Assembly: GCA_010015805.1 (NCBI GenBank)
Contig: ML978137.1
Coordinates: forward strand, 124,001 to 188,000
Direction of reading: 5' to 3'
Length of the DNA: 64,000 bases
Origin: Rhizodiscina lignyota
Taxonomy: Eukaryota; Ascomycota; Dothideomycetes; Aulographales; Rhizodiscinaceae
Part shown: positions 1-11,759 of the stretch, piece by piece
Layout of the letters: each line of letters begins with the position of its first letter
How positions within the stretch are numbered: the stretch's first letter is position 1
The notes under the pieces: generated by a model
Database searches by the model: none
Told to the model about the DNA's origin: nothing
Seen by the model: only the letters and a program-made list of their open reading frames with translations
Position numbers and translations under genes: made by a program

Positions 1-213
1 CTCCCACCATGTGCCAGAAAGCTCGGTGTTCTTCTCGTAGATCTGAAGGGTATAATTCTGAAAGTGGCGCTGCAGCTTGTATGCTAACACCAATCCAGAT
101 GCACCAGCACCGATGCAAATGATGCGGACATGTCTCTCAGCATGGATTGGTCCCGCTAACCGCTTTGCGGCGTTATTGGCAGGACCTCTTTGAGGAACAA
201 GGTCGTCCGCCAT
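1..213 (-). CDS. Flavin-containing (Baeyer-Villiger type) monooxygenase, N-terminal fragment
   Basis: An ATG at 213-211 on the minus strand opens a frame that runs 71 codons to the left edge without a stop, so the gene continues outside the window. The piece holds the FAD-binding Rossmann start IICIGAGASGLVLAYKL (about residues 31-47), which matches GxGxSG, then a beta strand ending in an acidic residue (LQIYEK) and SGTWW, the usual continuation in fungal FMO and Baeyer-Villiger monooxygenases. Such enzymes use NADPH and O2 to oxygenate ketones or heteroatoms. The substrate cannot be judged, because the NADPH site and the family fingerprint lie outside. The family call is firm for a flavin monooxygenase and softer for Baeyer-Villiger. 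Confidence 0.8.
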   Translation of the reverse strand, partial: MADDLVPQRGPANNAAKRLAGPIHAERHVRIICIGAGASGLVLAYKLQRHFQNYTLQIYEKNTELSGTWWE

Positions 214-1092
214 GGAAACGATGTGGGCTGATACGAAAACTTCGGTGATTGAAGCAACGAGGATTTGGATCAAATATCCAGCGGAAGGACGAAGTTAGAA
301 GGACAAAGTAGAACGCGACTGCCTCGTTGAGGTAGGACCACGGCAAGGATGAATTGACCACTGCCGCAACAAAGCGAACTTTTCACAGACAGAGAGACGC
401 GAGTAGTAATTCGAGATGCTTGAGAAAAGAACAGGAGAAAGTACTCCAGACTTGTATTATAACTATTTCCGGGCCCACGAGGCAAACATCACGCCTGCCC
501 ATCCCATCATACCGGCAGCAGCTCCCGCCCACCCGAAGTGGTCAGGCACATACAGCAGCAGCAATTGAGGCATGCGGCGGGCCTCATGATTCATGCCCCG
601 GATTCATCTGCTTGCATTCCATAGAGAGAAAATCAGAAGACGCTGGCGTTACGAGTCGTGCGGGGCCGTGGACACGCGAGGCGAGGGGAAACCATAGTCA
701 AGCAGCATATAACTTGGCGCTCCGGGAAAGGTCAACCGCCTTTGCAGCTGCAGCGTCAGGAGGCTAGGAGGTACGAGCGGGTATGAACCGAGGACGAGAC
801 GATGCGAGATTCTGGAACGCGCGTATGCAGCCACTTCGTAAGGTGGAGAGCGGTTCGAGTCAAGAAGTGCAGTTGAGCCGCGAAGAATGACTCGTGAGTT
901 TTGTGGGGTCAGTGGTACCGACAACATTTCTGTCTTAAATATTCTGGGAGTGTGAGCTTCAGAATTCGTGTGCGAAGAGCGCTAACGAATTGGACAGAGG
1001 GATACAAGGTAAGAAGAGAGATGTGAGTGAGTCCATGTATTGATGTAGCTATGTGCTTGATACCAATATGTCATAGTATGAGCTGTCTTTCT
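214..1092. other. Intergenic region, no gene seen
   Basis: This is the promoter side of the monooxygenase and the 3' side of SLX4. Open frames here are short and overlap on both strands, with no recognisable motif. A GGTTCGAGTC string at 852-861 resembles a tRNA B box but no cloverleaf can be folded around it. Confidence 0.6.
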
Positions 1093-4000
1093 TTAATAGT
1101 TCGCCTTCACCCCTCCCCTCAGCCCTTCCTTCCGCAAGCAACAGACGCTTCTGCTCTCGCACCACTTCTGCACGATGAACAGCTCTAACGCGGCCTGAAC
1201 AACTTGACCAGCATTCTCCTCATCTTCATTCACAACCATATACTGCTGCTGCTCTCCGGCTGGCGTAGCCTTATCTACCTCACCATCCTTAGAGTCATCT
1301 TCCGGTGCTGTGCCTACCTCTTGCTTCCCCTTGCCATTCGTGCTCTTCGCCTTCGTCTTACGCTTGATGCTCTTTGCCCGGCCGTTCGAGCGAGGCGGCG
1401 GCTTCCACTTCAGGCCTTGCTCATTCAACCATGCGGTAAAGTCCTCCAAGACGATCGGATCATACATGAGAATCTTCTCATTCCAGCTAGGCTTCTTGGG
1501 GTCCGATGTTCGGGGCGCAGCTTTGACCGTCTCTGTGATCTGCCTGAAGACATGCTCTGATTGAGGCTCGAAGTATTCTTTTAAACGATCCGTTTCAGTG
1601 GTGCGAGAGCCGGTCTTCCTTGTCGCCGTCGATTTGGTGTTTTTGCCCTTGAAAGGCGACGGGACGAGTTCCAGCTCGTCCGGTGGCAGTGTGCGAGATC
1701 GTCGGGGTGGCGAAAGTGAGATGTCGGTCTCCGAGTCCTCAATCTCGTCAATTAAGTCGTCGATATGCACAAAATCGGAAGAGGCATCCAAATCAGGTGT
1801 ACGTGATCGCTGTCCAGCCGCCGCGACGGTTTTAGGCTGCTTTAACTTCTTTGTCGTAGTGGTCTTGGGTGAACCCGTAGTTGTCTTGGCGCGTTTGCGT
1901 GGTATAGACGGCGGCTTCACGGACTTCGTAGAAGATGAAGTAGCTGCGTCTTTACGAGGCCTGCCCCGAGGATGCTTAGTGGGGGGATGCAAAACATCCG
2001 TCATTTGCACCGTAGTGTTTCTAGGCATCTTGGCCGCTTGAGGTGGAGATGGCGGTCTTGCTATTGCTCTTGGAGCACGTTGTGCGCTGGAAGTTGTGAA
2101 GCCTCGAGCCTCGGGGGATTTCGAAAATGGCACAGAAAATGAAGTATTTGGTGTTGGAAGGGTGTTGGAGCTTAGAGGCTCAAGGACTGATCTTGCCTTC
2201 CGTCTCTCATTTAGCATTAACAGTGCAGATTGAGACGAAAGTGGTCGGGATGATCCCATACCCTTGTCCGATACTTGGGCATCTAGTTGCAAATCAATTC
2301 CAAGCTCTTGTTGGGATATCTCGATCGAATTCATTACAGTGGCAGTGTCCGCGGAGACTGTTTCGTTCACTGCTTCAGCAACGTCAGAACATGGCTTTTG
2401 ATAATTAGCAGCGGCTGGGAGATCTTGCGCAGCCTCGCTATCATCGAACGCAAATCCCCCGTCATTGGCTGGAAATGCTGAGCTAGGTGGCACCTGGTTT
2501 TTAGCAGCTGCGGGTCCGTTCATGATATCGCTGATATCCATGTACTCCGACTCATCGACGCACTTGTTCTGAATTTCGACAGTTTGCTGAATCCGCATCC
2601 TCTTCTGGGTGGGAACATAAGGTTCATCATCTCCTTCCCTGGTCTCGTCCCATAAGCTAGCCTTCTTTCTCGTACGAGTGAGGCCACCACCAAGGTCAGC
2701 TGGAGCTGGGAGAGATGCTTTTCCCACAATCCGAACTGAATTATACACTTCCAGAGTGACGCCCTCCGCGCGTGCCATCTCTTCGGATTCTTTGATGACT
2801 CGATTGATATCTCGAACTTCCTGAGTCGAGTCGTTGACAAGCTGGCTGCTGCTCCCGAAGAGAAGGTTTTGGCGACCCAATTTATCAACAAATGCATCGG
2901 GTGCAAGTAATTTTGTCTTTTCCAGCGAGCGCTTGTGTGCCTTGCTCGATTTCGATTTTCGAGAAGATGGGTTTGCGGGCCTTTTGAAGCCAACGCTGTC
3001 CTTTCCAGTTGCAGAAGTGCTGCCGCTCTCAGATCGCGCTGCAAAGAAATCGCTCTTTGTCGACTCGGCTTGCGGTTTCGAAACCTGCTTGAAGCCATTT
3101 AGAGTGAGCTCTGTAATGGTTTTTGCAGGCTTTAAAGCTTTCTTCTCTGGTGACGTGGAACGGGAATTGGTGCGCTCCCGTGCATTTTGTGCCGGACCAG
3201 CCGGCAAGAGAGGGACAATGGTCTCAATTCTGCGCTTGTTCGTAACAGACTCATCCTTTTTGGGCAGATCAGCCGCATTGCTGGGTTCCGCAGCTCGAGA
3301 TGATTCTGGTTCATCGTGCTTGAAACTTTTCATGGCATCTGCGAATGATGATTTCGAAGGACTAGGCCCAATCGTTGGCTGGCTAGAATGTGAAGAATTT
3401 AGCCTCGGACTCTCCGCTTGCGGATGAATCGTGTCCTTAATTGGCGTCCACTGCCTTCTTCGAGCGACAGCTGCATCCAGCTCAAGTGGCTCGCTTGCAG
3501 TACGCTCCTTCTGCGCAGCTTTGCTATTCTCAATAGGCCGAGTCTCAGCACAAGTTTTGTCAAAATGCTGCGAGATAGTGCCTGTTTTCTTTACTTGAAT
3601 GAAGGGTTTCTTGCCCTCGTCCAGAGTCTCTTTGCTTGTATCCGTCGAGTTCGCAACTTCATCTCGCTTCGATTTGTGCATTTTGTTAGAACTCTCTCTA
3701 GCCACCTTTATTCGCTTAGTATGAGACTCGACGGGATGATCGTCTCCATCCTTCGGAGTTGCTTTCCGTTTTGCTTTCGACTTGGACCTGCGCTGTACTG
3801 ACGATTCTGTGCCTGGCTCATTGGTGTTATTTGTTGCATCTTCCTGCTTCTGGCCCTTCGTGATGCTCTGCGTAGTGGGAATATCATGGATAGAGTAATC
3901 ATGAACATGTCTGAGCCCGCTGCTCGTTACACGCAATACAGAGCCACCAGTTGCTAATTCGCTCGATGTGAGCACTCCATGACCCACGAATCGATCCTCG

Positions 4001-4488
4001 GGGCCTTGTATATCGACCTGGTCCACATGCTGCCTATCTTGACTGCGTTTGCTCCTTTTGGGCCGTGCTTCAATGTCTGGCACTGTTGCAGATTTTGTCT
4101 TTCGAGATTTACGCTCTGCCTTAGGCGCATCTTGTGTTTGTAGCTCGGCCTTTGTCGCTTTTGTCCTCGATCCCGTCTTTCGCTCATCTCCTCGTGGAGG
4201 ATCGTCATGCGCAGCGGCGTCTTCGAGACTCAACTGGCCCTTCTTCAGCAAGGTCGACGTGGAATTGAATCCAGTGGGTGCACTCTCAGGGATCTGAGCA
4301 GCATGCGATCCACTCCTTAACGTTGGAGCTTTCTTGGTCAGCTCTCCTCTTAGAATTGCAGCTACCGAGGGCAAAGAAGGTGATGAGTTCGAGTCGTACG
4401 CGGTAGGATGTTGTGCGGAGGTCGGGGTGATAACAAAATCACCTCTCACGGGCGAGGATGAGGATAGAACTATGGCAGAGGCGGCCAT
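1093..4488 (-). CDS. SLX4: Structure-specific endonuclease subunit SLX4
   Basis: A single exon of 1131 residues. SLX4 is the nuclear scaffold that binds and activates the SLX1 nuclease, which cuts branched DNA such as flaps and Holliday junctions during repair. The identifying part is the C-terminus (about residues 1000-1131): SWNEKILMYDPIVLEDF and TAWLNEQGL form the conserved SLX1-binding domain, and the protein ends with WCESRSVCCLRKEGLRGG and a short tail, as fungal SLX4 does. The long middle is low-complexity, rich in Ser, Lys and Pro, and expected to be disordered. The frame is open a further 86 codons upstream, but that stretch begins without an ATG and is Arg/Val-rich; MAASAIVLSSSSP at 4488 looks like the normal fungal SLX4 start, so I chose it. 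No frameshift is seen. Confidence 0.93.
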   Translation of the reverse strand: MAASAIVLSSSSPVRGDFVITPTSAQHPTAYDSNSSPSLPSVAAILRGELTKKAPTLRSGSHAAQIPESAPTGFNSTSTLLKKGQLSLEDAAAHDDPPRGDERKTGSRTKATKAELQTQDAPKAERKSRKTKSATVPDIEARPKRSKRSQDRQHVDQVDIQGPEDRFVGHGVLTSSELATGGSVLRVTSSGLRHVHDYSIHDIPTTQSITKGQKQEDATNNTNEPGTESSVQRRSKSKAKRKATPKDGDDHPVESHTKRIKVARESSNKMHKSKRDEVANSTDTSKETLDEGKKPFIQVKKTGTISQHFDKTCAETRPIENSKAAQKERTASEPLELDAAVARRRQWTPIKDTIHPQAESPRLNSSHSSQPTIGPSPSKSSFADAMKSFKHDEPESSRAAEPSNAADLPKKDESVTNKRRIETIVPLLPAGPAQNARERTNSRSTSPEKKALKPAKTITELTLNGFKQVSKPQAESTKSDFFAARSESGSTSATGKDSVGFKRPANPSSRKSKSSKAHKRSLEKTKLLAPDAFVDKLGRQNLLFGSSSQLVNDSTQEVRDINRVIKESEEMARAEGVTLEVYNSVRIVGKASLPAPADLGGGLTRTRKKASLWDETREGDDEPYVPTQKRMRIQQTVEIQNKCVDESEYMDISDIMNGPAAAKNQVPPSSAFPANDGGFAFDDSEAAQDLPAAANYQKPCSDVAEAVNETVSADTATVMNSIEISQQELGIDLQLDAQVSDKGMGSSRPLSSQSALLMLNERRKARSVLEPLSSNTLPTPNTSFSVPFSKSPEARGFTTSSAQRAPRAIARPPSPPQAAKMPRNTTVQMTDVLHPPTKHPRGRPRKDAATSSSTKSVKPPSIPRKRAKTTTGSPKTTTTKKLKQPKTVAAAGQRSRTPDLDASSDFVHIDDLIDEIEDSETDISLSPPRRSRTLPPDELELVPSPFKGKNTKSTATRKTGSRTTETDRLKEYFEPQSEHVFRQITETVKAAPRTSDPKKPSWNEKILMYDPIVLEDFTAWLNEQGLKWKPPPRSNGRAKSIKRKTKAKSTNGKGKQEVGTAPEDDSKDGEVDKATPAGEQQQYMVVNEDEENAGQVVQAALELFIVQKWCESRSVCCLRKEGLRGGVKANY

Positions 4489-5955
4489 CTTGGAGCCGCG
4501 GTTGAAGCATCTGAGGAGAGACAGCTTGGCGATCGTCAGAGGGACATTGAAGCGTAGTTGCTGTGGTTGATTGTAGACGGGTAGGCGCTGCTTTACACGA
4601 AGAAATCGCGTGGGCACGTGTGGTGGTGTCGAGCACTTTCCCTTTTCGAGCCCCCTTCCTTGCAGTGTGCATAGGCATCGGACTCGCACAACATCAACCA
4701 CCAGCCTCACAACCCCCAACTCAACCCTTCGCCCTTTGCGCACCACCTCCCCATCACCCTAGAAGCCATTACATCCGCTTCAGAGCTTCCGCTTTTGCCT
4801 TTCACACATGGGCTTTTCTCGGGGCTCCCGAGGACGAATGACGAATCATCAAGTCAACGTACACAACTCGACGGACGCAACGGCAATCTGCACCTGTATA
4901 GGCACAAGCTCAGATATCTATGAGGCTCCTTGAGCAGAAGACATACTCGTTAGCTCGGGATGACTGTTTCTCGATCTACAGCGAGCTCTCGACAATGGCC
5001 ACGCCTCCGTAGCTCCAGCCGCCTCATCAACCGCCATCGAACACCAAGGGTCAACATGCAGTTGCAGCGGAAGCCAACATGGCCTTTCTCACGTTAGCTT
5101 TCCTCTGGCACTCGTCTGCTTCGTGAACGATGTGACAGTGCAATGAGCGGCGACGACACACGACCTCCGTTGCGCCCATTCTCAAAGCGCCCATGACTCT
5201 CATCTTCACAGTGAGATAGTGAGACGTGGAGACCCATCGACTCGGGCCCGACTTGAGAGCCTCTCATCGAACTCGATTCCTTAGCAAAGACTGCCTTCTC
5301 CTGCGACACACCCTTCTGGCATCGTATGTTGCTCATAGACCACCTCAGTCGGCAAGCGACAATGCCGTTGGAGTTGAAGCAATTGGGTGACTTGACAGCC
5401 GGAGCGCACATGATAATACAGCACAGGGGTAGTGGCGTATATGAGAGCATGTGGGACGCCATCAATCTCTTACAGCATTGGCAGCCTGGGGAACTCGGAG
5501 TCGCGCTCCTCGCTTAACCCATCTCTATTGCAGCGGGGTTTTACAAGAAGGGGGGCATGAGCTCTGTCTCCGGGGGTTTAAAGAATTGCATGCCATTTTG
5601 GATGTGATCGAATCGTCCAGTCTCAGTATACATGTCTCGTAATGTTGGGGAGTTCATATGTCTCTTCCGTTGACCGCGGCTGAAGCCTTCTCGTAATGTT
5701 TTCATTTCATCTCATATCGGTAGATCCGGGCTTGTCCAACGTTGCTGACCTTTCGTATGAATGACTCTCCTATATGTATTCATTCAATGTCGTTTCGCAT
5801 TTCAACACTACATTTGCATGCTTTTCAAAACTGTCCAGTAAAAGGTGGATTGGCTTGGCTAGGCTTGGCTTGTCGTAAAAAGATGGGACGAGCAGTCGAC
5901 GACCAGCATGAATCTACCCCTGGACTGGAAAGTCAGACCGGATCCGCATGGAGCC
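4489..5955. other. SLX4 upstream region, no further gene seen
   Basis: The region holds the SLX4 leader and promoter and then about a kilobase with only short frames on both strands. None shows a domain, signal peptide or splice-supported extension that I can recognise. Confidence 0.5.
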
Positions 5956-5994
5956 GGACCTGGACCTGGACCTGGACCTGGACCTGGACCTGGA
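5956..5994. repeat. Hexanucleotide microsatellite (GGACCT)n
   Basis: Six and a half perfect copies of GGACCT. If translated from the minus strand it would give a Gly-Pro or Arg-Ser run, but no supported gene covers it, so it is best read as a simple repeat. Confidence 0.95.
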
Positions 5995-5998
5995 TTTG

Positions 5999-8250
5999 CT
6001 ACTCCTGGAAACCAGGTGACTTCCCGGATCGTCCTTGGGTGTGACGGAAACAGGAGGGAGTGGTTTTGACGATGGTGGAGGGTGTTTGTGGAGTTCCGAA
6101 GAAGATGAAAACAGCAACATGCACATGACATGCTCTGTGAAACGGATGAAGGAGGAGAAGCGGCTTGCTTGCGAACATTCGATATTCCTTCGTCGCCTGC
6201 CTAACGCAGAGCTCGAGAGCTGTGGGGATCATTTAATGCCCAACTCCGATGCCGTCGATCGACGAGTGGCTGCAACTGGTTGATCGCGTGGCGATCCATG
6301 AATTCATTACGCTCGAAACTCTGCTCTGCGATGCTCCAACTTGCTGGTTATCTCTTGCATATCGGCGTGCTTCAGCGACACGTTCGAGGGGAGCGCCATA
6401 TTCTTTGGACACATCGTCGCTTCTATCATGATGCTGACGACGATTCATTCCATGATCGGCAGCCGACGCACCCACTTCGTCCATATCCCTGGCTGTGGCG
6501 CCGCCTTCTTCATATCTTCCCTTTGTCCCAAGCTCTTGAGAGGCTTGTCGTGGATAAGTGCACCAGTTATCCGATCCAGCCACAATTCCACCTCTTCTGA
6601 CTTCAACCCTGTATCCGCGACAGCTACGCTCTTCTTTCGCTATTACATCGGTATCCTTTGCAAGCTTTGGCTTTCCTTCGAAAATTCTTGATGGTGGCGG
6701 TTGTTGAGTGCCCGCATAGACCGGTTCCGGCGCCAACAGATGGCTAGTTGGAGGAAAATCATCCAACTCTTCGTCAAGGCCGTAAATATCTCGAAAGGGT
6801 GTCATGACATCTCCGCCCCTATGGCGCCGGGCTCTGAGGCTGACCAACATTTGTTACGATGCATTTCCGTATCCGGCTGTTGTTTGGAGAAGGAGCAGCG
6901 GAAATGGCTTCGAGTCCCAAAGCGACTGCAGCTCCTGTTAGAGTATTGCTGAGAGCTCGCTCTATTTGCTACTCACAATACAGTACGTGGGTTTGACGCG
7001 AAAAACGGAGATGAAGCCGTTCTGATCTCATTTGCCAGAGCTTTGCATTCCAGGCCCAGGAGCTGTGATAACAAATGACACACGCCGCGCTACGCGCTGA
7101 AAAGACCTTCGCGTACTGAAGAGCGTTGTCTGTGGAGTTGTACTTCGTAACTCTCCGGCTATGGACCATGGACTGAATCTCTGAGTCGCTGCTTTTTGTC
7201 GGGTTCTGGAACCACCTGATAGTGCTCCCTGACTCATTTGTGAGCGTACACTAGAAGTTGATCAGTCTGGGGAGATGGGCAGCGCTCTTAGATGCTCCTT
7301 CGCTTTTCAAGCTTTTCATGGTGCACGGAACCCCGAAGAGATTGGGCGTGTCGATGTCCTTCGGCATTGCCATATGATCATAACCACTTCTTCTACCGGC
7401 AGCCACTGAACTTCTTTGATGTCATCGTTCTCATCCGTGTACGAACTCTTCGTCGGCGGCAGTCCATACGCTTGTCATTGGAGGGATGGCGTTGGACTGG
7501 CAGTGTGTTTAGGCCCAGAAAGGGATTCATAATCGGAGCGTGAGGAAGAGAGTAGGCAAGCTGAGGTTAGCAACTTGGGTATTTTTGGAGCTCTTGCACT
7601 GTCCAGCTTTGTCCATCAATTCCAGAGCTAATCCTCTGGCCTTGCGATGCTGCTCTGTCTGCTTCCCGCTCTTCATCAAATGGCCAGCCATGGCGTCGTT
7701 CTCCTTGAGGGAAGGCTTTAAGATTTACATTTTACTGCTTTCCGGAGCTGATTTTGAGTTTGGAACCAGTTCTACTGTCTTATCGAGAGCTTTGGAAGAT
7801 TGGCATTGGTGCTTGTGGGTATCACGTTTGTTGTGCGCACAAACAGCTCCCGGGGCATCAACCGAGCCCATTGGGGTTAGCGTCGTTCCATTCCACACTC
7901 TCGAACGACATTGCACGCTCAAATAACGCTGGATTTGGGATATCCTCGACATGGACAAGGCAAGACGGATGGATAAATACAGTAGAGCAGCATGCAGTGC
8001 GCAAAATCCCGGGAGAGATGAGATCGCCGACCAGCTATGGCCATGGCACGAAGCCCACTGGCCCTATATGATGCAGCATCATAGGGAGATCTTGGGTATA
8101 TTCTATCGGGCTCACGAGCTTGGTTTTGGCGAGCACAAGTTGCAATGTCGCTGTCGTGTAGCTTTGTCACGTCGTTTGTGGCTGGCACAAAGACAGCTGG
8201 ACTCTTATCTGCCATGGTTTATGCTCTCCAGCGTACCGCAAACAAAACAG
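5999..8250 (-). pseudogene. Decayed coding tract, product not recognised
   Basis: On the minus strand several pieces read like protein but sit in different frames and are broken by stops. Around 7.6-7.8 kb one frame gives KENDAMAGHLMKSGKQTEQH and continues after a stop. At 7.25-7.4 kb another gives PKDIDTPNLFGVPCTMKSLK. A 205-codon open frame lies at 6233-6850. I could not join them with convincing splice sites and recognise no family. A multi-exon unknown gene is possible, but the density of stops and frame changes favours a relic. Confidence 0.25.
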
Positions 8251-9943
8251 TCTCCCTGTCCCAAGCCATAGGGGGGCGTTCAACTGGCCATGGGTCGAGC
8301 TCGATCTACTTGCCATCAGACGCTATCACAAATGATACTCATCCTGCGCACGACGATCATTCTCGCAGCTGAGTGGCCTGAATAACACCGAGGTATAGCG
8401 GATCCAAACCTATCCTAAGCTGCTCAATTGTGCTATGGATTCAATGGGTGCTCTGTATTGCCCCATCGAACCACGTCGAACGATATCAAATACGCCCAGA
8501 AGTCAGCCAGACCTGCTGCTGCGATGCTCAGAGACGCTCCAACCCACCACTCCGACGCTCCGTCCTCCTTGCGCTGTTCTTCCTCGAGATCGTATTTCAA
8601 TCCTTTCCAACCTTACTGTTCTACGACACTCTTGCCGTAGTGCCTCCAGCTTGCTCTTGCCATCGCAGACCCGGCCCTTCCCTCTCTGCTATGGTGTCGT
8701 CAAGCCCCCAACAGGTGACTTGCTGGGCCTCTCGCCCCGTCATTGACCGTATTATGATTATTCGGAAGTCAGTATGAGGGAGCATGTTGACCGATCCGTC
8801 TCGAGGGGAGGCAGGTGCCCTTCGTAGGGCCGGCGAAGGTGCTCGTGTGTTCTGCTACTGGGCAACGTCAGTGTCAATGGTTATACTCTGGGCGCTCGAA
8901 TTCTTAAGCTAGAGGGAAACGTACACGCTATCCTGCGGCTGTTTCTCGATGCTGTAACATCTTGCTCGGCTCTGAAAGATCTGTGAATGCGGCTGTTAGA
9001 ATGGTGCTCACGGCCGGCTGCGTGTTGGTGCAAGAGACTTCTTGCCTTGAGCCAGAGTGCCTACTGCTAGGCTGATATGTCCGGTCGCCACGCAAGTTCT
9101 AGCAGTCTTCAAGCTGTTCCGAGACTTCGTTATCCGTGCTACGGCTGCGTTGTTCCACGGCGCATTTGTGGGCGGACTGGCGTACGAGGAGGTTTGATGT
9201 CAACAGGACAGCTTTCCGGCCGTCGCTAGGGCTCAACACCACGGCGCGAAATTGAATGGCACGTTTTTAGGATGCTCTATTGGCATTACTGCAACGTCTT
9301 CACGCTATGAGTATGGATATCCCTCACTACATCTGCAGCCTGCCAAACTGGGCTGAGGTTTTGATAAACAAACTCTGCAGGCGCATAGTATCTCAGAACT
9401 CATCAGCGTGGGAACGCGGCCTCCATCCGCCACCCACCAGCGATAGGACTGTCCACACATTGCTTTGGAGCTTTTGTAAACTCGGGATTGCTTGAAGAAG
9501 GCTATACATATGCCGTGTCCTCTACATCTCGCCCAACGAATGCCTGGCTGCCCGCAACGCGACTTCAGGACCTAGTGCTTTTTCAAAGCGTCAACTAGCG
9601 GTAGCATACATCTCTATACGGCTTGGACCGACAAAGGTCCCTCTTCTGCTTTGCCAGAATGATATGGAATAGCGCTGTCAAGGTTAATACCTATTATGCT
9701 CAGCGCGTACATGGGTCTATGGCCATCAGACCAACTGCTCACAACAACATGAAGCCCTCATAACAACCAAGCGATATACATGTTCATACAAACTCAAGCA
9801 AGCCATATTTCTCTTCCTCAGCCGCCTGCACAAGGCAAACGAAATGATGGAAAAAAAGTTGCATTAGCGAGAAAAGTCGCAATAGCCAGCTTTCTTCGTC
9901 AAGCTCCCGCTCAAGGCGGAAGCAAAAATGAAGAAAGAAGAGC
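8251..9943. other. Gene-poor region, nothing recognised
   Basis: Only short overlapping frames occur, rich in Ser, Pro and Arg as expected of non-coding DNA of balanced composition. I see no repeat, transposon motif or RNA fold up to the 3' end of the U2 gene. Confidence 0.5.
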
Positions 9944-10130
9944 GGTCGCGTCAGCCGGAGGTAGTACAATACCGGCGACACAGTGGGAAGGAACATGTGC
10001 ATGCACAGAGGATCCCACCCCGGTTCCAAATATTTTAGTAATCTTATTCTGGCCCGTAGGCCAGGTTTCAGAGATTAAACTGAAAAGAACAGATACTACA
10101 CTTGATCTAAGCCAAAAGGCAAAGAGAGCT
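9944..10130 (-). ncRNA. U2: U2 spliceosomal snRNA
   Basis: Read on the minus strand, the 5' end has TTTGCCTTTTGGCTTAGATC followed by AAGTGTAGTATCTGTTC, the near-universal U2 core. GTAGTA is the segment that pairs with the intron branch site. It continues through TTTTCAGTTTAATCTCTGAA (stem II), an Sm-like site AATATTTGG near 10030, and a 3' hairpin with loop TATTGTACTACC closed by GTGTCGCCGG/CCGGCTGACGC, which matches stem-loop IV. The length of about 187 nt equals the compact fungal form. The ends are estimated to within a few bases. This RNA is the partner of the CTAAC-type branch sites in the introns of this window. Confidence 0.93.
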
Positions 10131-10167
10131 GGAGAAAAGAAAGGGAAGATGGGCGAAGAAGGGTGGG

Positions 10168-10175
10168 TATATATA
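10168..10175 (-). promoter_or_regulatory. TATA box of the U2 snRNA gene
   Basis: TATATATA lies about 38-45 bp upstream of the inferred U2 5' end on the minus strand, in an otherwise TATA-poor stretch. The spacing suits a TATA-driven snRNA promoter. The assignment is by position only. Confidence 0.55.
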
Positions 10176-11759
10176 CTCAAATAAAAGTGGGTCCTTGGCC
10201 CCAGCGCCGCCACCAGGACAAGCATTAGGCAGTGATCCCATGGCGAGAGCGACATCGGGAGTCTAATACTATTCTGGACTGGTCTAAAGTTGATGTTTGG
10301 CCGGCCACATCATCTTCCTTCACAGCAGGCGGAAATTCTGCGTTTCAAACTCAAAAAACTGGGTCTGGTCACTCTGGTACCACAGGTTTGGTGGTAATGA
10401 CTAATGTCACGTCGTCAAATGTCTCAGAGAGTGCTCCACGGGTTCAACATTTGGTGGCTTGTTCCGGTGGTATGACACCATGATACCAGATTCCATGGAG
10501 TTCTAGATCTGCCGACGAGGCAGGTACGGCTTGTGCGGCGTTTGCCGCAAGGCCTCGTGAGAATTCAAGCGTCCGATTATGGTAGTGATCGTCTAGGACT
10601 GCGTAGGCATGGGGTTGGGTGAGAAACATGAGAACTGGACGAGCTTTCCCCATCAAGCTGGTTGCCCTGCTCAGTAAAGCCGCAAAGATATTCATATAGA
10701 GTCTCCACTCAAGTTTGCAGGTCATTGCAGGCTACAGCCAAGGAATCCGAAGGAGAATATGCCGGAGGACCGCTCCTTTGAATTGCCTACGTCGATATTC
10801 GCCACCTTCTGCCATAAGTAATTCCTGCCGCATTCTAATGAGTCGCAAAAGGCAGAGTTTCATTCACGGTAGTCAAAGCGGCTTAACCGACATCCAGAGA
10901 TTCATAGATGAGGACGTCAAATCCTGAAGTACTTCATATCCAAGAAGCCCTTGACTACTCAGTGGATATATGAAAGTTGAAGCGCTTTCAGCAATCTAGA
11001 GAGATCTTGTCAGCATAAGAGTACATCTAGATGCCCTTCTATTGGACTTGACGGCCCCCATTTGAATTCTTTGAACTTAGCCAGTGCAAAATACCGTCTA
11101 CACGCTTAGGCAGGGCCTCAAGAGTCTCAGGTCAAAATCATGAACCAATTCTGAAAGCGCCGGAGCAACCGTGAATGGGACCGCTCATAGAGCTGCACGA
11201 AGACATGGCGAAATCTCTCAATGGCACATTACAATTCGTGAGGGAATTGAATCAGATTACTGAATGCCTATACAGCTATCGAGCTCATCAAGATGGCGAC
11301 ATGCTAACCAAAACGGAGAGAAATCCCATGTTCGAACTGTGCCTCGACTCCCCAATCTGGATCAGGATGGATTCATGCAATTGGCGACTGCAGTTTCCAT
11401 GCTCCTAGGATTCTAGTGCCGTGGAATATGCCTGAAATAGTCTGGTACTTTCCGTAAGGCCAACGACTGGGGAACGTTGCGCGGCGGTCACATAAGGGGA
11501 TGAACCTGGGATGAGCTCATGACGAGAGTATCATGCCCGTCCTTTCCCGCCAGAGTGAAGATGTTGCTTCTCTAGAGCCGACCATGCCAATCAAGCTCTT
11601 AGTTAAAGGCTACTACCTGAACTGTTTCCAAAAACAGTGAGATTGTAACAACTCTCCTAGAGCTACAAGCCTCACACAGCTTCTTTATACACCAAGTCGG
11701 AAGCTGTGAAATGCATCCACCACTGCCTGATTGCCGCGTCGCAAATCAGCTTATAGAAT
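10176..11759. other. Region with only weak coding scraps
   Basis: A 93-codon minus-strand frame at 10444-10725 (RATSLMGKARPVLMFL) reads protein-like but has no recognisable domain or clear continuation. The rest holds short frames only. Confidence 0.4.

Noticed and set aside
852-861. tRNA-like B box GGTTCGAGTC
   Set aside because: No A box at the right distance and no acceptor or anticodon stems can be paired around it.
4489-4746. 86-codon upstream extension of SLX4
   Set aside because: It opens without an ATG, is Arg/Val-rich, and the internal Met at 4488 begins the recognisable SLX4 N-terminus.
5859-6131. Gly-Pro repeat protein on the minus strand
   Set aside because: The repeat is a GGACCT microsatellite read through; the flanking frame has no gene-like features.
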